A DNA stretch of 64,000 nucleotides from positions 592,697 through 656,696 of the forward strand of contig NW_019775702.1 in NCBI RefSeq assembly GCF_001039355.2, read 5' to 3'. The notes below the pieces were generated by a model. That model saw nothing but the letters and a program-made list of their open reading frames with translations, ran no database searches and was not told the origin of the DNA. This DNA is from Lingula anatina (lineage: Eukaryota; Brachiopoda; Lingulata; Lingulida; Lingulidae). The first letter of the stretch is position 1. The number at the start of each line of letters is the position of its first letter. Made by a program: the position numbers and the translations under genes. This document shows, one piece after another, positions 14,320-41,596 of the stretch.

Positions 14320-14700
14320 TGTATATTTGAAGTTGAATTAGGCTTATACTGGGGTTTTCAGGTGCAAATTACTTGTGGATGGTGTTAATTCAAATAGTTT
14401 ATGGCACAGACAGCTCAACCCCTTCTCTCTCTCTCTCTCTCGCTCTGTGCGTGTTTGTGTGTGTGCGTGCGTGTGTTAATAGTTGGCCCTTCCCTTACAT
14501 TACTATTGGGTCTTTTAAAAATGGTTGCCAACACGATTATTTCCGTGTGGCTTATTTGCAAAGATAAACAAAATGACAGTACTCTACCTGTAATGAAGGC
14601 GGTTTTCTAAACGCCGATCCTTCACTTCGCCTTTGCCAACCCATGTGAATGAACGCATCTGTCTCTGAGACAGAGAAAAATAGCGGCGTGATCTCTTCAT
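7445..14700 (-). CDS. ORC1: Origin recognition complex subunit 1, complete
   Basis: Sixteen exons on the minus strand: 14588-14700, 13828-13958, 13512-13666, 12832-13213, 11473-12139, 10999-11217, 10564-10789, 10172-10260, 9917-10018, 9558-9729, 9166-9273, 8922-9071, 8579-8698, 8134-8303, 7854-7978 and 7445-7617. They join to 3102 nt (1033 residues). Order of domains: BAH domain (about 1-165; binds modified histone tails in this family), a long Ser/Lys-rich disordered region (170-650), the AAA+ ATPase with Walker A GVPGTGKT (701-708), Walker B LLVDE (784-788), [20 protein letters not shown], sensor 1 near Asn821, sensor 2 GDARR (884-888), then the winged-helix DNA-binding domain to the C terminus. 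It is the ATP-binding subunit of ORC and loads MCM helicase at origins in the nucleus. It is longer than the vertebrate protein because of the linker. Head-to-head with PRPF38A. An N at 12683 lies in intron 4; exons 1-4 have second copies at 16419-18467. Confidence 0.95.
12449..12682. repeat. Redundant contig end (third copy of ORC1 exon 4 3' flank)
   Basis: This 234-bp segment repeats 12684-12915 and 16270-16501 almost base for base, including the end of ORC1 exon 4 and its donor. It stops at the single N at 12683. It looks like the overlapping end of the left-hand contig, left unmerged. Confidence 0.8.
14243..14320. repeat. (AT)n microsatellite in ORC1 intron 1
   Basis: About 74 bp of pure AT dinucleotide. 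The allelic copy has a shorter, interrupted array (17840-17865 and 18025-18081). A (TC)n/(TG)n tract follows at 14423-14476. Confidence 0.95.
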
Positions 14701-14958
14701 GACGTTCACCAACACAAAGTTTCCCGCGGTCCTATTTCAGCGCCATCTAATGGTAGTAACGTTTAACTTGAAGTATGGCTTGAAGCCAAGCGTACTTTCT
14801 TACTTATTCGTATCAATAAAACGTAATGAAAAAGCCCAAAATTGCATCGGAGGCTTCTTCAAATGGACACATTAAACAGTTTTAAGCAGCGAAATGATTG
14901 TATTGCAAGTGATGTTATAACTGGGTCACGAGAACTAACGTGAGCTTAAAGAGGCATC
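14701..14958. promoter_or_regulatory. Bidirectional ORC1/PRPF38A promoter region
   Basis: Only 258 bp separate the two start codons (14700 minus, 14959 plus), so both 5' UTRs and core promoters must share this space. The second allele has the same 258-bp spacing (18468-18725). TTTCCCGC, a match to the E2F consensus TTTSSCGC, lies at 14720-14727, 20 bp upstream of the ORC1 ATG, and is conserved at 18487-18494. I see no TATA box in a clear position. E2F control of ORC1 is established in other animals; function here is inferred. Confidence 0.75.
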
Positions 14959-16179
14959 ATGGCGAACCGAACAGTGAAAGACGCTGTTTCTATAAAAGGC
15001 ACAAACCCACAGTATTTAGTAGAAAAGATTATTCGGACAAGAATTTACGAATGTAGATACTGGAAAGAAGAGTGTTTTGCATTAACAGGTATGATTACAT
15101 ATTACTGCCCTTGAAAACCTCAATAAGCTATCTTTGTTCGCAGGTACATGTATCTGATTGTATCCCCCCCTGCCTTTTTGCCGGCTAGGTATCTAGCATT
15201 GAAAGCCGAGAACTACCCCCTTTCGGGCACTGTCCAATCCAAATAACCAGTAATAGAGACAGATAACATGGGTTGCCTTCGTCCTGGTATAAAACATGGG
15301 TACAAAATAAGTCCTTCGTTTAGTAATTTTTTCTTTGGTTTTAACCAGTCTAAGAATTTGAACATGTTGAGTGGGTAGAAAGCTACTGGTAGAACTAGAA
15401 AGTTCAGCTATTAATCTGGGCTCACAGTATTATTATTAAGAAAAATATGTAGATGCAAATGTAATGTAATGCAAAGAAACAAGTGTCCTTAGCTGAAAAC
15501 TTTGTAAATGTTGTTGGTAATTTGGAAACATCCTTTTCCGATGTGATTCAATGTTTTAATTTCCACGTACCAAATCATTACAGTTACAATGCTCTGTCTT
15601 TAAGTTTTGAACAACATAGTAAGTTTAGATTATATAATTTTGTGTTAACCTTTTTTTCTAGCGGAGCTTTTGGTCGACAAAGCAATGGAGTTGAAATATG
15701 TAGGAGGGGTGTTTGGTGGTAATATAAAACCCACTCCGTTCCTTTGTCTGGTCTTGAAGATGCTACAGATACAGCCTGAGAAAGACATTGTGGTTGAGTT
15801 CATCAGAAATGAAGATTTTAAGTAAGATATATCATGTATTTCATGATGACATTTTGTTGTTTGTAATATTATTTCACATTTTGCCTTTGATTTACATCCC
15901 CCCTTTTTTCGATTGCCTTTTAATCAGTAGCTTTTAAATTATGATTATAATAATAATAATACTAATATCTTTTGACATAGATAAAATACTTGTGGACATG
16001 TCTAATATCCAGCATGGTTAATATCGGTAGCATTTAGATATCTTCACTCTATTTCAGATATGTCAGAGCTTTAGGTGCACTGTATATGAGGTTGATTGGG
16101 ACTTCACTGGACTGTTACAAATATCTAGAACCACTCTACAATGACTTTAGAAAGATGAAACAGCAAGACAGAATGGGAA
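14959..16179 (+). CDS. PRPF38A: PRPF38A exons 1-3, redundant allelic copy (partial)
   Basis: Exons 14959-15088, 15662-15821 and 16058-16179 encode the first 137 residues of PRPF38A with the same exon lengths (130, 160, 122 nt) and phases as the complete copy at 18726-20020. Differences are scattered single bases, which appear synonymous in the coding parts compared. The copy ends at the contig join (N at 16269) before exon 4. It faces the ORC1 exons that connect to the rest of ORC1. I interpret it as the second haplotype of one locus, not a true paralogue. Confidence 0.85.
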
Positions 16180-16418
16180 GTAAGTATGGTGTAAATGTTG
16201 AGCAAATCTTACTCTTGTTTGACTTCATTGTTTGGATCTCAATAGAACCATATTTTTTGTACCTCATANCAAAACATCTAGTTATAGTCATGCTACATTT
16301 GAGTTCTTTTCATTATAGTAAAACTGTTTTCCCTTTGACACTAAAATATTTATATAAATAGTCATAGGTTTAAATCCTTTATAGACAAACATCTTCTGCT
16401 AAGCACTGCTGTATGTAC

Positions 16419-18022
16419 CTATACTTTTTCTTGACTTCCCCTTCACAGGTGAGACAAGGATGTCCGTATCTTTGCAGGTCACTTTGTTTCTTGGCTTGCA
16501 CTGAATGTCTTCAAGTGACATATCATCTAAAACTTTATCATCTTCATACAGTTCTCCATCTACTTTGCCAGCCATACTGTTCTCTTTGCCACTAGGTTTC
16601 TTGTTGGATCCCTTCGATTTTGATGATTTCATGAGAGAAGGCGATTTAGTATTACCATTGCTAGTGCTTCCAAAGTTGGATAAGGTAAGTGCACGTAACT
16701 TTTTCCCATCAAAAGAATACCTCAATAGAAATGTTGTGGTCCCAGTGTCAGATGTACATTTTTCAACCTCCGAGTCCATATTTTCTGCTACTTGTACAAT
16801 CTGGAAACAGGACAAAGATGAGCCCATACCAGTAATTAGGAATCATTTATATAAATAACGTATTTTGGCAGCAAAAATTTCACAACACTCTTAATAAAAA
16901 TTAGTGAAGTCCAAGACTCTTCACCTGGCTAGGTGAATGTTTTTTATATTCCTTGCATATTACCATGTAAAAGTACAGCCAAGCTTATGCCCATTATTGC
17001 AAAATTATAATTACTGACATTTTTATTGCAAAATTATAATTACGGACATTTATTATACAGTAGTATAATAAATGGCTCCACTCTGACTTACTTCACATTT
17101 GTCAATAATTGATTCAATATCAATTTCCCGTTCATAATTGCACAGATTCAAGAGCACCTCCTTTTCTCCGTAAGTTTTTCTGGTGACCCAAGATTGCAGT
17201 TCATGGTGGCGCCAGTACCACTGTACTACAGCAACATTTCTGCCATCTACACACACAGTATAAAATTACTTGTAAAAATATCCCAAAGTTACATGTACCA
17301 GACAATAATTTATGTTTTAAGGATTTGGTAAACTCGGGTTTAACAATGTCTTAAATATTTACAAATTTGATTTTACTATTATTAGAGACAGTATTGATAT
17401 CACTGACCATCTTCATAAAGATCCAGTATCCGTGCCACATATGCATTCTGCTTCACATTTTTCTCATCTAGGCTGTCACTGTTGTTAACTAGGACACCGT
17501 CACCTATACATACTTCAAGTCTGCCATTCTTATATGACCTGCATTACACAAATATAAAACAATAAATAGTAAGAATAAAAATTATTTAGGCAAAAATAAA
17601 ATAAATCTTTGAAGTAAAAGGATAATCCTGAAATGCCTTATTATTTCAAACTACTAAAATGTTATTAAATTAAATCAAAATTCAGGATTCATAGCTAAAA
17701 ATGTAGTTAAATGTGAAAAAAAAAAAATACTGGCTTGTTCTTGTATCACTTACAATGAAAAAAAAGGGTGATACTTATCAAAACCAGATATAAACAGATG
17801 TTTACATATCGAAATAAACACATTACTGTGTGTGTATGTATGTATATATATATATATATAAATATATATTTATATAAATAACATATTTTGGCAGCAAAAA
17901 TTTCACAACACTCTTAATAAAAATTAGTGAAGTCCAAACTTGAAGACTCTTCACCTGGCTAGGTGAATGTTTTTTATATTCCTTGCATTTTACCATGTAA
18001 AAGTACAGCCAAGCTTATGCCC

Positions 18023-18084
<62 letters not shown>

Positions 18085-18467
18085 AAGTTGAATTAGGTTC
18101 ATACTGGGGTTTTCAGGTGCAAATTACTTGTGGATGGTGTTAATTCAAATAGTTTATGGCACAGACAGCTCAACCCCTTCTCTCTCTCTCTCTCTCTCTC
18201 TCGCTCTGTGCGTGTTTGTGTGTGTGCGTGCGTGTGTTAATATAGTTGGCCCTTCCCTTTTTTATTACTATATTGGGTCCTTTAAAAATGGTTGCCAACA
18301 CAATTATTTCCGTATGGCTTATTTACAAAGATAAACAAAATGACAGTACTCTACCTGTAATGAAGGCGGTTTTCTAAACGCCGATCCTTCACTTCGCCTT
18401 TGCCAACCCATGTGAATGAACGCATCTGTCTCTGAGACAGAGAAAAATAGCGGCGTGATCTCTTCAT
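16419..18467 (-). CDS. ORC1: ORC1 exons 1-4, redundant allelic copy (partial)
   Basis: Exons 18355-18467, 17408-17538, 17092-17246 and 16419-16800 have exactly the lengths and phases of the main copy (113, 131, 155 and 382 nt) and encode residues 1-260. One coding difference is visible in exon 4: Phe161 of the main copy is Tyr here. It does not connect to the AAA+ half of the gene because the N at 16269 and PRPF38A sequence intervene. It is best read as the other allele. Confidence 0.85.
17869..18028. repeat. Displaced ORC1 intron-3 fragment between AT arrays
   Basis: About 155 bp from the intron between ORC1 exons 3 and 4 (matching 13259-13413 and 16849-17000) reappears inside the AT-rich microsatellite of intron 1. 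It carries the longer AAACTTGAAGACTC form seen in the other copy (13321-13345), not the shortened form of its own copy (16911-16921). That points to an assembly chimera seeded in the AT repeat. Confidence 0.7.
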
Positions 18468-18725
18468 GACGTTCACCAACACAAAGTTTCCCGCGGTCCT
18501 ATCTCAGCGCCATCTACTGGTAGTAACGTTTTACTTGACGTATGACTTGAAGCCAAGTGTACTTTCTTACTTATTCTTATCAATAAAACGTAATGAAAAA
18601 GCCCATAACTGCATCGGAGGCTTCTATAAATGGACACATTAAACAGTTTGAAACAGCGAATTGATTGTCTTGCAAGTGATGTTGTAACTGGGTCACGAGA
18701 ACTAACGTGAGCTTAAAGAGGCATC

Positions 18726-21700
18726 ATGGCGAACCGAACAGTAAAAGACGCTGTTTCTATAAAAGGCACAAACCCACAGTATTTAGTAGAAAAGATCATT
18801 CGGACAAGAATTTACGAATGTAGATACTGGAAAGAAGAGTGTTTTGCATTAACAGGTATGATTACATATTACTGCCCTCGAAAACCCCAATAAGCTATCT
18901 TTGTTCGCAGGTACATGTATCTGATTGTATCCCCCCTGCCTTTTTGCCGGCTAGGCATCTAGCATTGAAAGCCGAGAACTCCCCCCTTTCGGGCACTGTG
19001 CAATCCAAATAACCAGTAACAGAGACAGATAACATGGGTTACCACCGTCCTGGTATAAAACATGGGTACAAAATAAGTCCTTCGTTTAGTAATTTTTTCT
19101 TTGGTTTTAACCAGTCTAAGAATTTGAACATGTTGAGTGGGTAGAAAGCTACTGGTAGAACTAGAAAGTTCAGCTATTAATCTGGGCTCACAGTATTATA
19201 ATTAAGAAAAAAATGTAGATGCAAATGTAATGTAATGCAAAGAAACAAGTGTCCTTAGCTGAAAACTTTGTAAATGTTGTTGGTAATTTGGAAATATCCT
19301 TTTCCGATGTGATTCAATGTTTTAATTTCCACGTACCAAATCATTACAGTTACAATGCTCTGTCTTTAAGTTTTGAACAACATAGTAAGTTTAGATTATA
19401 TAATTTTTTGTTAACCTTTAACAGAACTGATGAATATTTCTTTAAGTTTTGAACAACATAGTAAGTTTAGATTATATAATTTTTTGTTAACCTTTTTTTC
19501 TAGCGGAACTTTTGGTTGACAAAGCAATGGAGTTGAAATATGTAGGAGGGGTGTTTGGTGGTAATATAAAACCCACTCCGTTCCTTTGTCTGGTCTTGAA
19601 GATGCTACAGATACAGCCTGAGAAAGACATTGTGGTTGAGTTTATCAGAAATGAAGATTTTAAGTAAGATATATCATGTATTTCATGATGACATTTTGTT
19701 GTTTGTAATATTATTTCACATTTTGCCTTTGATTTACATCCCCCCCCTTTTTTTGATTGCCTTTTAATCAGTAGCTTTTAAATTATGATTATAATAATAA
19801 TACTAATATCTTTTGACATAGATAAAATACTTGTGGACATGTCTAATATCCAGCATCGTTAATATCGGTAGCATTTAGATATCTTCACTCTATTTCAGAT
19901 ATGTCAGAGCTTTAGGTGCACTATATATGAGGTTGATTGGGACTTCACTGGACTGTTACAAATATCTAGAACCACTCTACAATGACTTTAGAAAGATGAA
20001 ACAGCAAGACAGAATGGGAAGTAAGTATGGTGTAAATGTTGAGCAAATCTTACTCTTGTTTGACTTATTGTTTGGATCTCAATAGAACCATATTTTTTGT
20101 ACCTCACATTTGCATATTATTATATTACAAAGCCTTTCTGGCAGATGGCCTGCTAACATTGGTTCTGCTTTATTAGGTGACCCAGTTTGACTAGAATTAG
20201 AATTTGAATTCCTTCATGATTCTGTTGATTGCTTTATAGCTTTTTGAGCAGAACTTACTGAGATTCAAGAAGCATGTAAATCTTTCATTAAATGTATTAT
20301 TTATATTTCAGATTTCTCAATTATTCACATGGATGAGTTTATAGATTCTCTGCTGCGAGAAGAGAGGGTGTGTGATATCATCCTTCCTAGAATACAGGTA
20401 CTTGACACACCATTAGTGAGTCTACAGAATAGATACATCACATTTCATAACACCATATATAGAATTTAGATCAACATTGAGTAAATAGTTGGTTATGGTG
20501 TGGTAGTGTTAATTGCAAGAAAATTAGGATATTCATGCATTAATACAGTATTATGTTGTTGTATTATGTACATTTGCAGAAGAGAGCAGTGTTTGAAGAC
20601 AACAATGAGCTGGACCCACGGGTCAGTGCCCTTGAAGACGACATGGAGGACATGGAATCCAGTGATGAAGGAGAAATAGTGGTCAGTTCTAATCCCATTT
20701 TCTTTGCATGGACTTCACTACTTTTTAGGTTTATTGAAATAGAATTGAACTTGGATTTGAACACAAAATTTGAACTCTAGAATTTAAGGGAATTATCGGA
20801 TGATTGTGCAAATTTGTGGTATTTTGTGATGTAAACTTGGTAGCTTTTATCTGTAGGAGAATGATAAGAGGAGTCCAACTCCAGAAAGGAAGAGAGGGAA
20901 CTATCGTGACTTAGACCAACCCAGAGATCCTCCGTCTCCCAGATATCGTAGAAGTAGCAGATCACCAGCCAGGAGGAGGTAAGTTAGGCACTACTGACTG
21001 GATTACCTTTCACACTTGGGGATCCAGCACAATGACACACCCAATACACTGGCACTTTCAACACAATGAAATGCCTAGTACACCAAGTGAAATGGAACAC
21101 CTAACAAACTTGCACATCCAGCACAATGGATCACTTATCACATTGGCACACCCAGTGCAATGGAACATCTAACATGCTTGTATACACCCACTACAATAGA
21201 ACACCTAATGCAATGACACACCAAATATTATTACATTGACATATTTTTTAATTTTTCTACAGGCGATCACGGTCTAGGGATCGAGATAGAGATCAAAGGA
21301 GAAGAAGAAGCAGATCAAGAGAAAGAAGACACAAATCACCAAGTAAGTCTTCTCTTGACAAGGATTATAAAGGTTAATGTGCATTTTTCTATTGATTATA
21401 TTATCATGCTCAGTATTTTTTCCAAGAAAAAAATATACATTTTTATAACTATTAAACGTCTTCTTAATTCTTCAATTCTTCATTTATGTTTTATTATTAT
21501 TTTGTTCTCATTGTGCAAGAAAATTAATATAAGCTAATAAATGTAATGTTTCACTGTAAAATGGATAAGCTTATAGACACTCTGCCGTGAAAGTTAATGT
21601 GATTGAAATATCTGACACATTTTGTATTGTTTTTTGAAGGCCACAGACACAAGCACAGAGACGAGGATGACAAGTAAGTAACATGGCAATTGTGAAGTAT

Positions 21701-22063
21701 ACATTTACTTGAGCAGTTGAAATAAAGCTTTGGTAGAAAGGTTTTTTGTTTCTGCATTGACTAAACATATTTGAGGTAAAATCTAGTAACATTATAGACC
21801 TGGAATATAGTCTTTTAATGACAAGATTTGGTCCTCTTCTAGGATCTTGCACTGTTGGGTTCCATTTGCTGGAAAAAAACTACTTTTCATGTTTCAGACA
21901 TAAAAGGCACAAGAAGTCAAAGAGAAGTCACAGATCTAGGTCTAGATCAAAGGAAAGAAGTAAAAAGACTGAAAGTAGCAGTAAATCTAGTAAAGAAGAT
22001 CTTGAAATTAAAGAAGCTAATGAACTAAGAGCCAAACTAGGTCTTGCTCCTCTCAGGCCATGA
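18726..22063 (+). CDS. PRPF38A: Pre-mRNA-splicing factor 38A, complete
   Basis: Nine exons: 18726-18855, 19504-19663, 19899-20020, 20312-20397, 20580-20681, 20857-20978, 21263-21342, 21640-21673 and 21898-22063. They join to 1002 nt (333 residues). The PRP38 domain (about 1-180) starts MANRTVKDAVSIKGTNPQYL and includes IYECRYWKEECFALT, VGGVFGGNIKPTPFLCL and MDEFIDSLLREERVCDIILP, all diagnostic of PRPF38A rather than PRPF38B. An acidic segment (EDDMEDMESSDEGE) follows, then an Arg/Ser-rich tail and a C-terminal ELRAKLGLAPLRP motif. The protein is a component of the spliceosomal B complex needed for activation. It shares a promoter with ORC1. Intron 6 holds a degenerate tandem repeat. Confidence 0.95.
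21015..21235. repeat. Degenerate about 40-bp tandem repeat in PRPF38A intron 6
   Basis: Units of the form CACAATGGAACACCTAACA, then a CTTGCACAxCCAG spacer, recur five to six times with many substitutions. The array lies between the donor at 20979 and the acceptor ending 21262. Confidence 0.7.
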
Positions 22064-23875
22064 GTTTCATTTCATGAGCTGCAAAGTCCACTTAGATTGA
22101 TATCAAACTTTGATGTCCAATTATCTAAGATTTGTTTATTTTTTATCCAAATGAAAATTTGGACGTACTCTCTTTTAAGTTGACACCAGCATTCTTAGGG
22201 TCATTGAAAGCTGTGGTCAATGCTTGCTGGAAGAGCCATGAAAGGACTAGGTTTTGAGAGTGCTTGAGCTGTAGTAGAACCATTCACACAAAAACAGCAA
22301 TTTTACTTTAGAATCAATTTCTCTTTTATTTCTCTCTTAAGATGTACAACAGTGTATTAAATGAATTCACAGTTTTGACATTTTAACATTCTCATCATGT
22401 ACATAGTATACATATAATAAAGTACCCAATACTGCTATAACCAGCTTTATTATCATTATAATCTTATGTTCCAAAGCTCCTGTGATGTTGCCTCGTCACC
22501 ATGAATGTTTAATTACCTGGAAATATTTCTTGTCAAAGGATAGAAGTGAAAGCCACCAGATAGGGTTGCAGGTTGCAACATTCCAGTTCTCATAGTACAT
22601 TTGTTTGTTGTTGGGCATGTTATTAACAAATCTGGCAATGTGACAATGCCTGAAAACAAATGGAACTGATACCTAAATATGAAAACTGCATAAATACATA
22701 AAATAGGCAACCCTGAAGAAAAACTTAATTCAATGGATAATTTTATTTTGGAGCAGCTATCTTGTTTTTATTATACACAATCACAATGAAGATGAGTGGG
22801 TGTATGTCCAAATATACCCCCTCCCCCCAATATTGTGCTATACCTTAGCTGTGCCATCTGATGACTAATGTTATAGTTCTAGAACTTGAGAAGAATATTG
22901 GTGCCAATATATACATCACACTAATTGGTAATACATATTGAATAGAAAGTTTATAATATTCAATGAATCTGGGAATGCCCGTTGTGTAGATTGCATAAGA
23001 TGTTTGTGCAATGAAACATGCTGGGTAATCTACAAGCAACTGTCATATCAGCTATAGGCAACAAACAACCCACAAACATAGGAAAATTCAAATCTTTACA
23101 CTGGCACTACATAGTTGCTGTAACAAAATCAGTTGCTTCTAGTTATTTGAACATTGGTAAAAATTTCTTTCATTAAATAATGATCATGCTTCCATTATAA
23201 ACCCCCTAAGCTGTTTTCCATTTGTTTAAAACCATCAATGATATAATAAATAATGTAAAACGTCTTAAAATCTGATGCTTCTGCATTTAACCTACTGACG
23301 CATTTCAAAATGTAATCTCATAATGGTTTGGGAAACCTAATAAAAACTCACCTTACAGTAAAAAGGGCCAGCTTGCCAAGACCAGAGACTTGCAGTATTA
23401 ATCTAAGCTCCATCATCATGATCAGTTCTGAAGTCCTACAACATACTAACAGCATCAACAAACAACTACTACACATTAACAATTTTTGTGCCATCTACAC
23501 AGATATTTTTTAGTAATATTTTTATAGCACCAACTTTAACAGGGATTGTTTATGTTCAAGACAATCACTGGTCTGGTATATACACTGTACATTTCTATTC
23601 GGCTTAAGTATGTTCAAGCTGCACAGTGTATATATTCATATTGCAGATAACCTTTTTTACACATATCACTAGTTTTATCCACATTTCATCAGTGATAGAT
23701 GTGTAGAAACTTGAATTCTGTTCTTATGGTGATGACTGACAACAGTGGCTCCCCCTTGCAACAACGTGACGGTGTCTGTGCTGCCCCCTACAGGGACACG
23801 GAACAGACCTTGGCCCCTGAAGGAGCCGAGGCTTTTCCCATGTAATTTTGCCTGACAGATTACTTTATTTCTTGT
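22064..23875. other. Convergent 3' ends of PRPF38A and the double-E2 gene
   Basis: 1.8 kb between two stop codons. An AATAAA at 22416-22421, 350 bp after the PRPF38A stop, is a plausible polyadenylation signal. I see no other gene, RNA gene or clear repeat. Confidence 0.5.
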
Positions 23876-39651
<15,776 letters not shown>

Positions 39652-41596
39652 TTTTCTATAAACAATGTCGATTATTACCTCCATATTTAGAGAGTTTCAG
39701 CATCTTGGCAAGTGAAGTGCATATGCCGCTCATTGCAGCAGGCTTTTCTGTATTTCAGACTTGTTTTGTAATCATTGGTAGTCTTTAAAATGCAGTAAGT
39801 ATACTATTCAAATGAACACCTGCATGTGTTTCCAAGTAAGAAATAAATTAATGATAAATGAAAAAATTCGTAGTTTCATTCTTGATGCTTCAGAAGCTAG
39901 CCTACTGCAGTACATACAGTACTGCCAGTGGTAAATATTTATTACGTTATTAAGGTCCACTCATGTTTTTGTTTTTCTAATAATGCTAGATACTTGGAAT
40001 TTGGTGCACAGATAGCCACACATATGCACATGTATGATTATTAATAAGCCTCATTTAGAACAAAAGATATTGAAGTGGAACATACCATTTACTATGTACC
40101 CGTACGTGCCATTTTTAAGAGGTTACAGTTTGTATTTTTAAAAATTAGTAAAAAGTTGCTTAACTTGATTTTTAACCCTTAGGTCTATATATGTTAAAGA
40201 CACTCGAAATATGTTACAATTATAGGAGCTGGGAATGAGCACAGTTTCAATTCTGGTTTACGATTTACTCAAACAGAGAGAAATGCTTGTGATATAAGTA
40301 AAGTAAAGTAAAGTGAATTAAAGAATTTTTTATGTAGGCAATTATGGTAAAATTAAATTGATACAATTTTGCCCTAAAGCTTTATACACTTGACCTATAG
40401 GCTAACATTAATAACATATTGGGGAATTAGGAAGGGACAAATATTCACCCCCTCCCCCTCTCAAAAAAATAGCAAGAAAAAAAAAGTAAGAAAAAAATGC
40501 CCAAAATTTCCTTTTCTTTGTTCATATACATGAGATGTCTTACAAAACTTCAACCAAACTAAATGGAACTGTTTCATGCCTTCAGCTGACCTTCACACCT
40601 GACTGCACGAACAACAAAAACTGATCAATAACTGATCGTTATTCTGATTTATTATTATTTTCCTCACAATCTATAGTGATCAAACAGTGTGCAAAATTAA
40701 CGATAGTCTATGCATTAGATTTTCAATGTAGGGCCATCAGGTCATATCAGGTGAAAACTGATGCAATATACATTTTTGGCATGATGATATATGTTGGTGT
40801 GTAAATTAATAATTAAAAATTATTCTTTTTTTATGAAGCTTAGTATTATGTGCAAGTATGCCGGAAGTATTTACCTAGTATAAGGTATTTACATATTCAA
40901 GGTGATTTTATACAGAAAAAAATAAGACGTCCTTAGCATGGTGCTAGTTTCTTTCATCTTTTGATTTCATCTTTTTCCTGACCTATAGATATGTTTGTTA
41001 TCTTGTTGCCTTAACTTAATACATCTGTATGATCTGTAAGTTAAATATGTAAGTGTATGCCCACTTAAATCTTTTGGCTACACCCTAACTTTTTGCTGCA
41101 GGAAAAGTACTCATTAAAGACTATAGCAATATATTGCTTACTCTCAAAACACTGCTAAAGACATTTAGGTGATATTTTCCAGTCCAAAGGAACTTTTATG
41201 CAGTACTTTATTTCAACGGCTGTGATTGATTTTCTCTCTTTTAATTTTTCCCTGTACAGGCCTAGGAGGGGCAGGTTATCTCTATCAAGGATAATAGGCT
41301 TACAGTGCATGCATGCACCTATGCTTGGGGCACAAATATAGAATTTTCCCGCACTAGAAATATTGGCAGCACCAATGTCAATAATTGTTACAGACTGATC
41401 CAGTGAACTGTACTCAAAATTATTGTTTCATGGTGCTGCTATCGATTTTTTTTCTGTTTGTTTTAAAGATCATCTGCTTCCAATAGATGTGTCAGATGCT
41501 GAGTGTGGCACCACAGGAATGATGTCACGCATGTGTTCCGTGTGATAGTGACAACAGCTACTGGTATGTGATAACTGCGTGGTGAACACAAGCCAA
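39652..41596. other. Intergenic region between head-to-head double-E2 and SSUH2 genes
   Basis: 1.9 kb that should contain both promoters and 5' UTRs. I see no supported gene, RNA gene or repeat array apart from short A-rich runs and a small GTAAAGTAAAGTAAAG repeat near 40298. Confidence 0.5.

Larger units (their letters stand above)
16270..20105. repeat. Second haplotype copy of the ORC1/PRPF38A 5' region
   Basis: This segment repeats 12684-16268 in the same order and orientation: end of ORC1 exon 4, exons 3-1, the shared promoter, PRPF38A exons 1-3. It is near-identical in exons and differs by SNPs, small indels and microsatellite length in introns. It starts directly after the N at 16269. 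The homology begins at the same sequence (ACATCTAGTTATAG) as the 12449 and 12684 copies, as expected for overlapping contigs laid end to end. Confidence 0.9.

Noticed and set aside
14959-20020. Tandem duplication giving two PRPF38A genes
   Set aside because: The first copy lacks exons 4-9, ends at an N, and its mirror ORC1 copy lacks exons 5-16; unmerged alleles explain this better.
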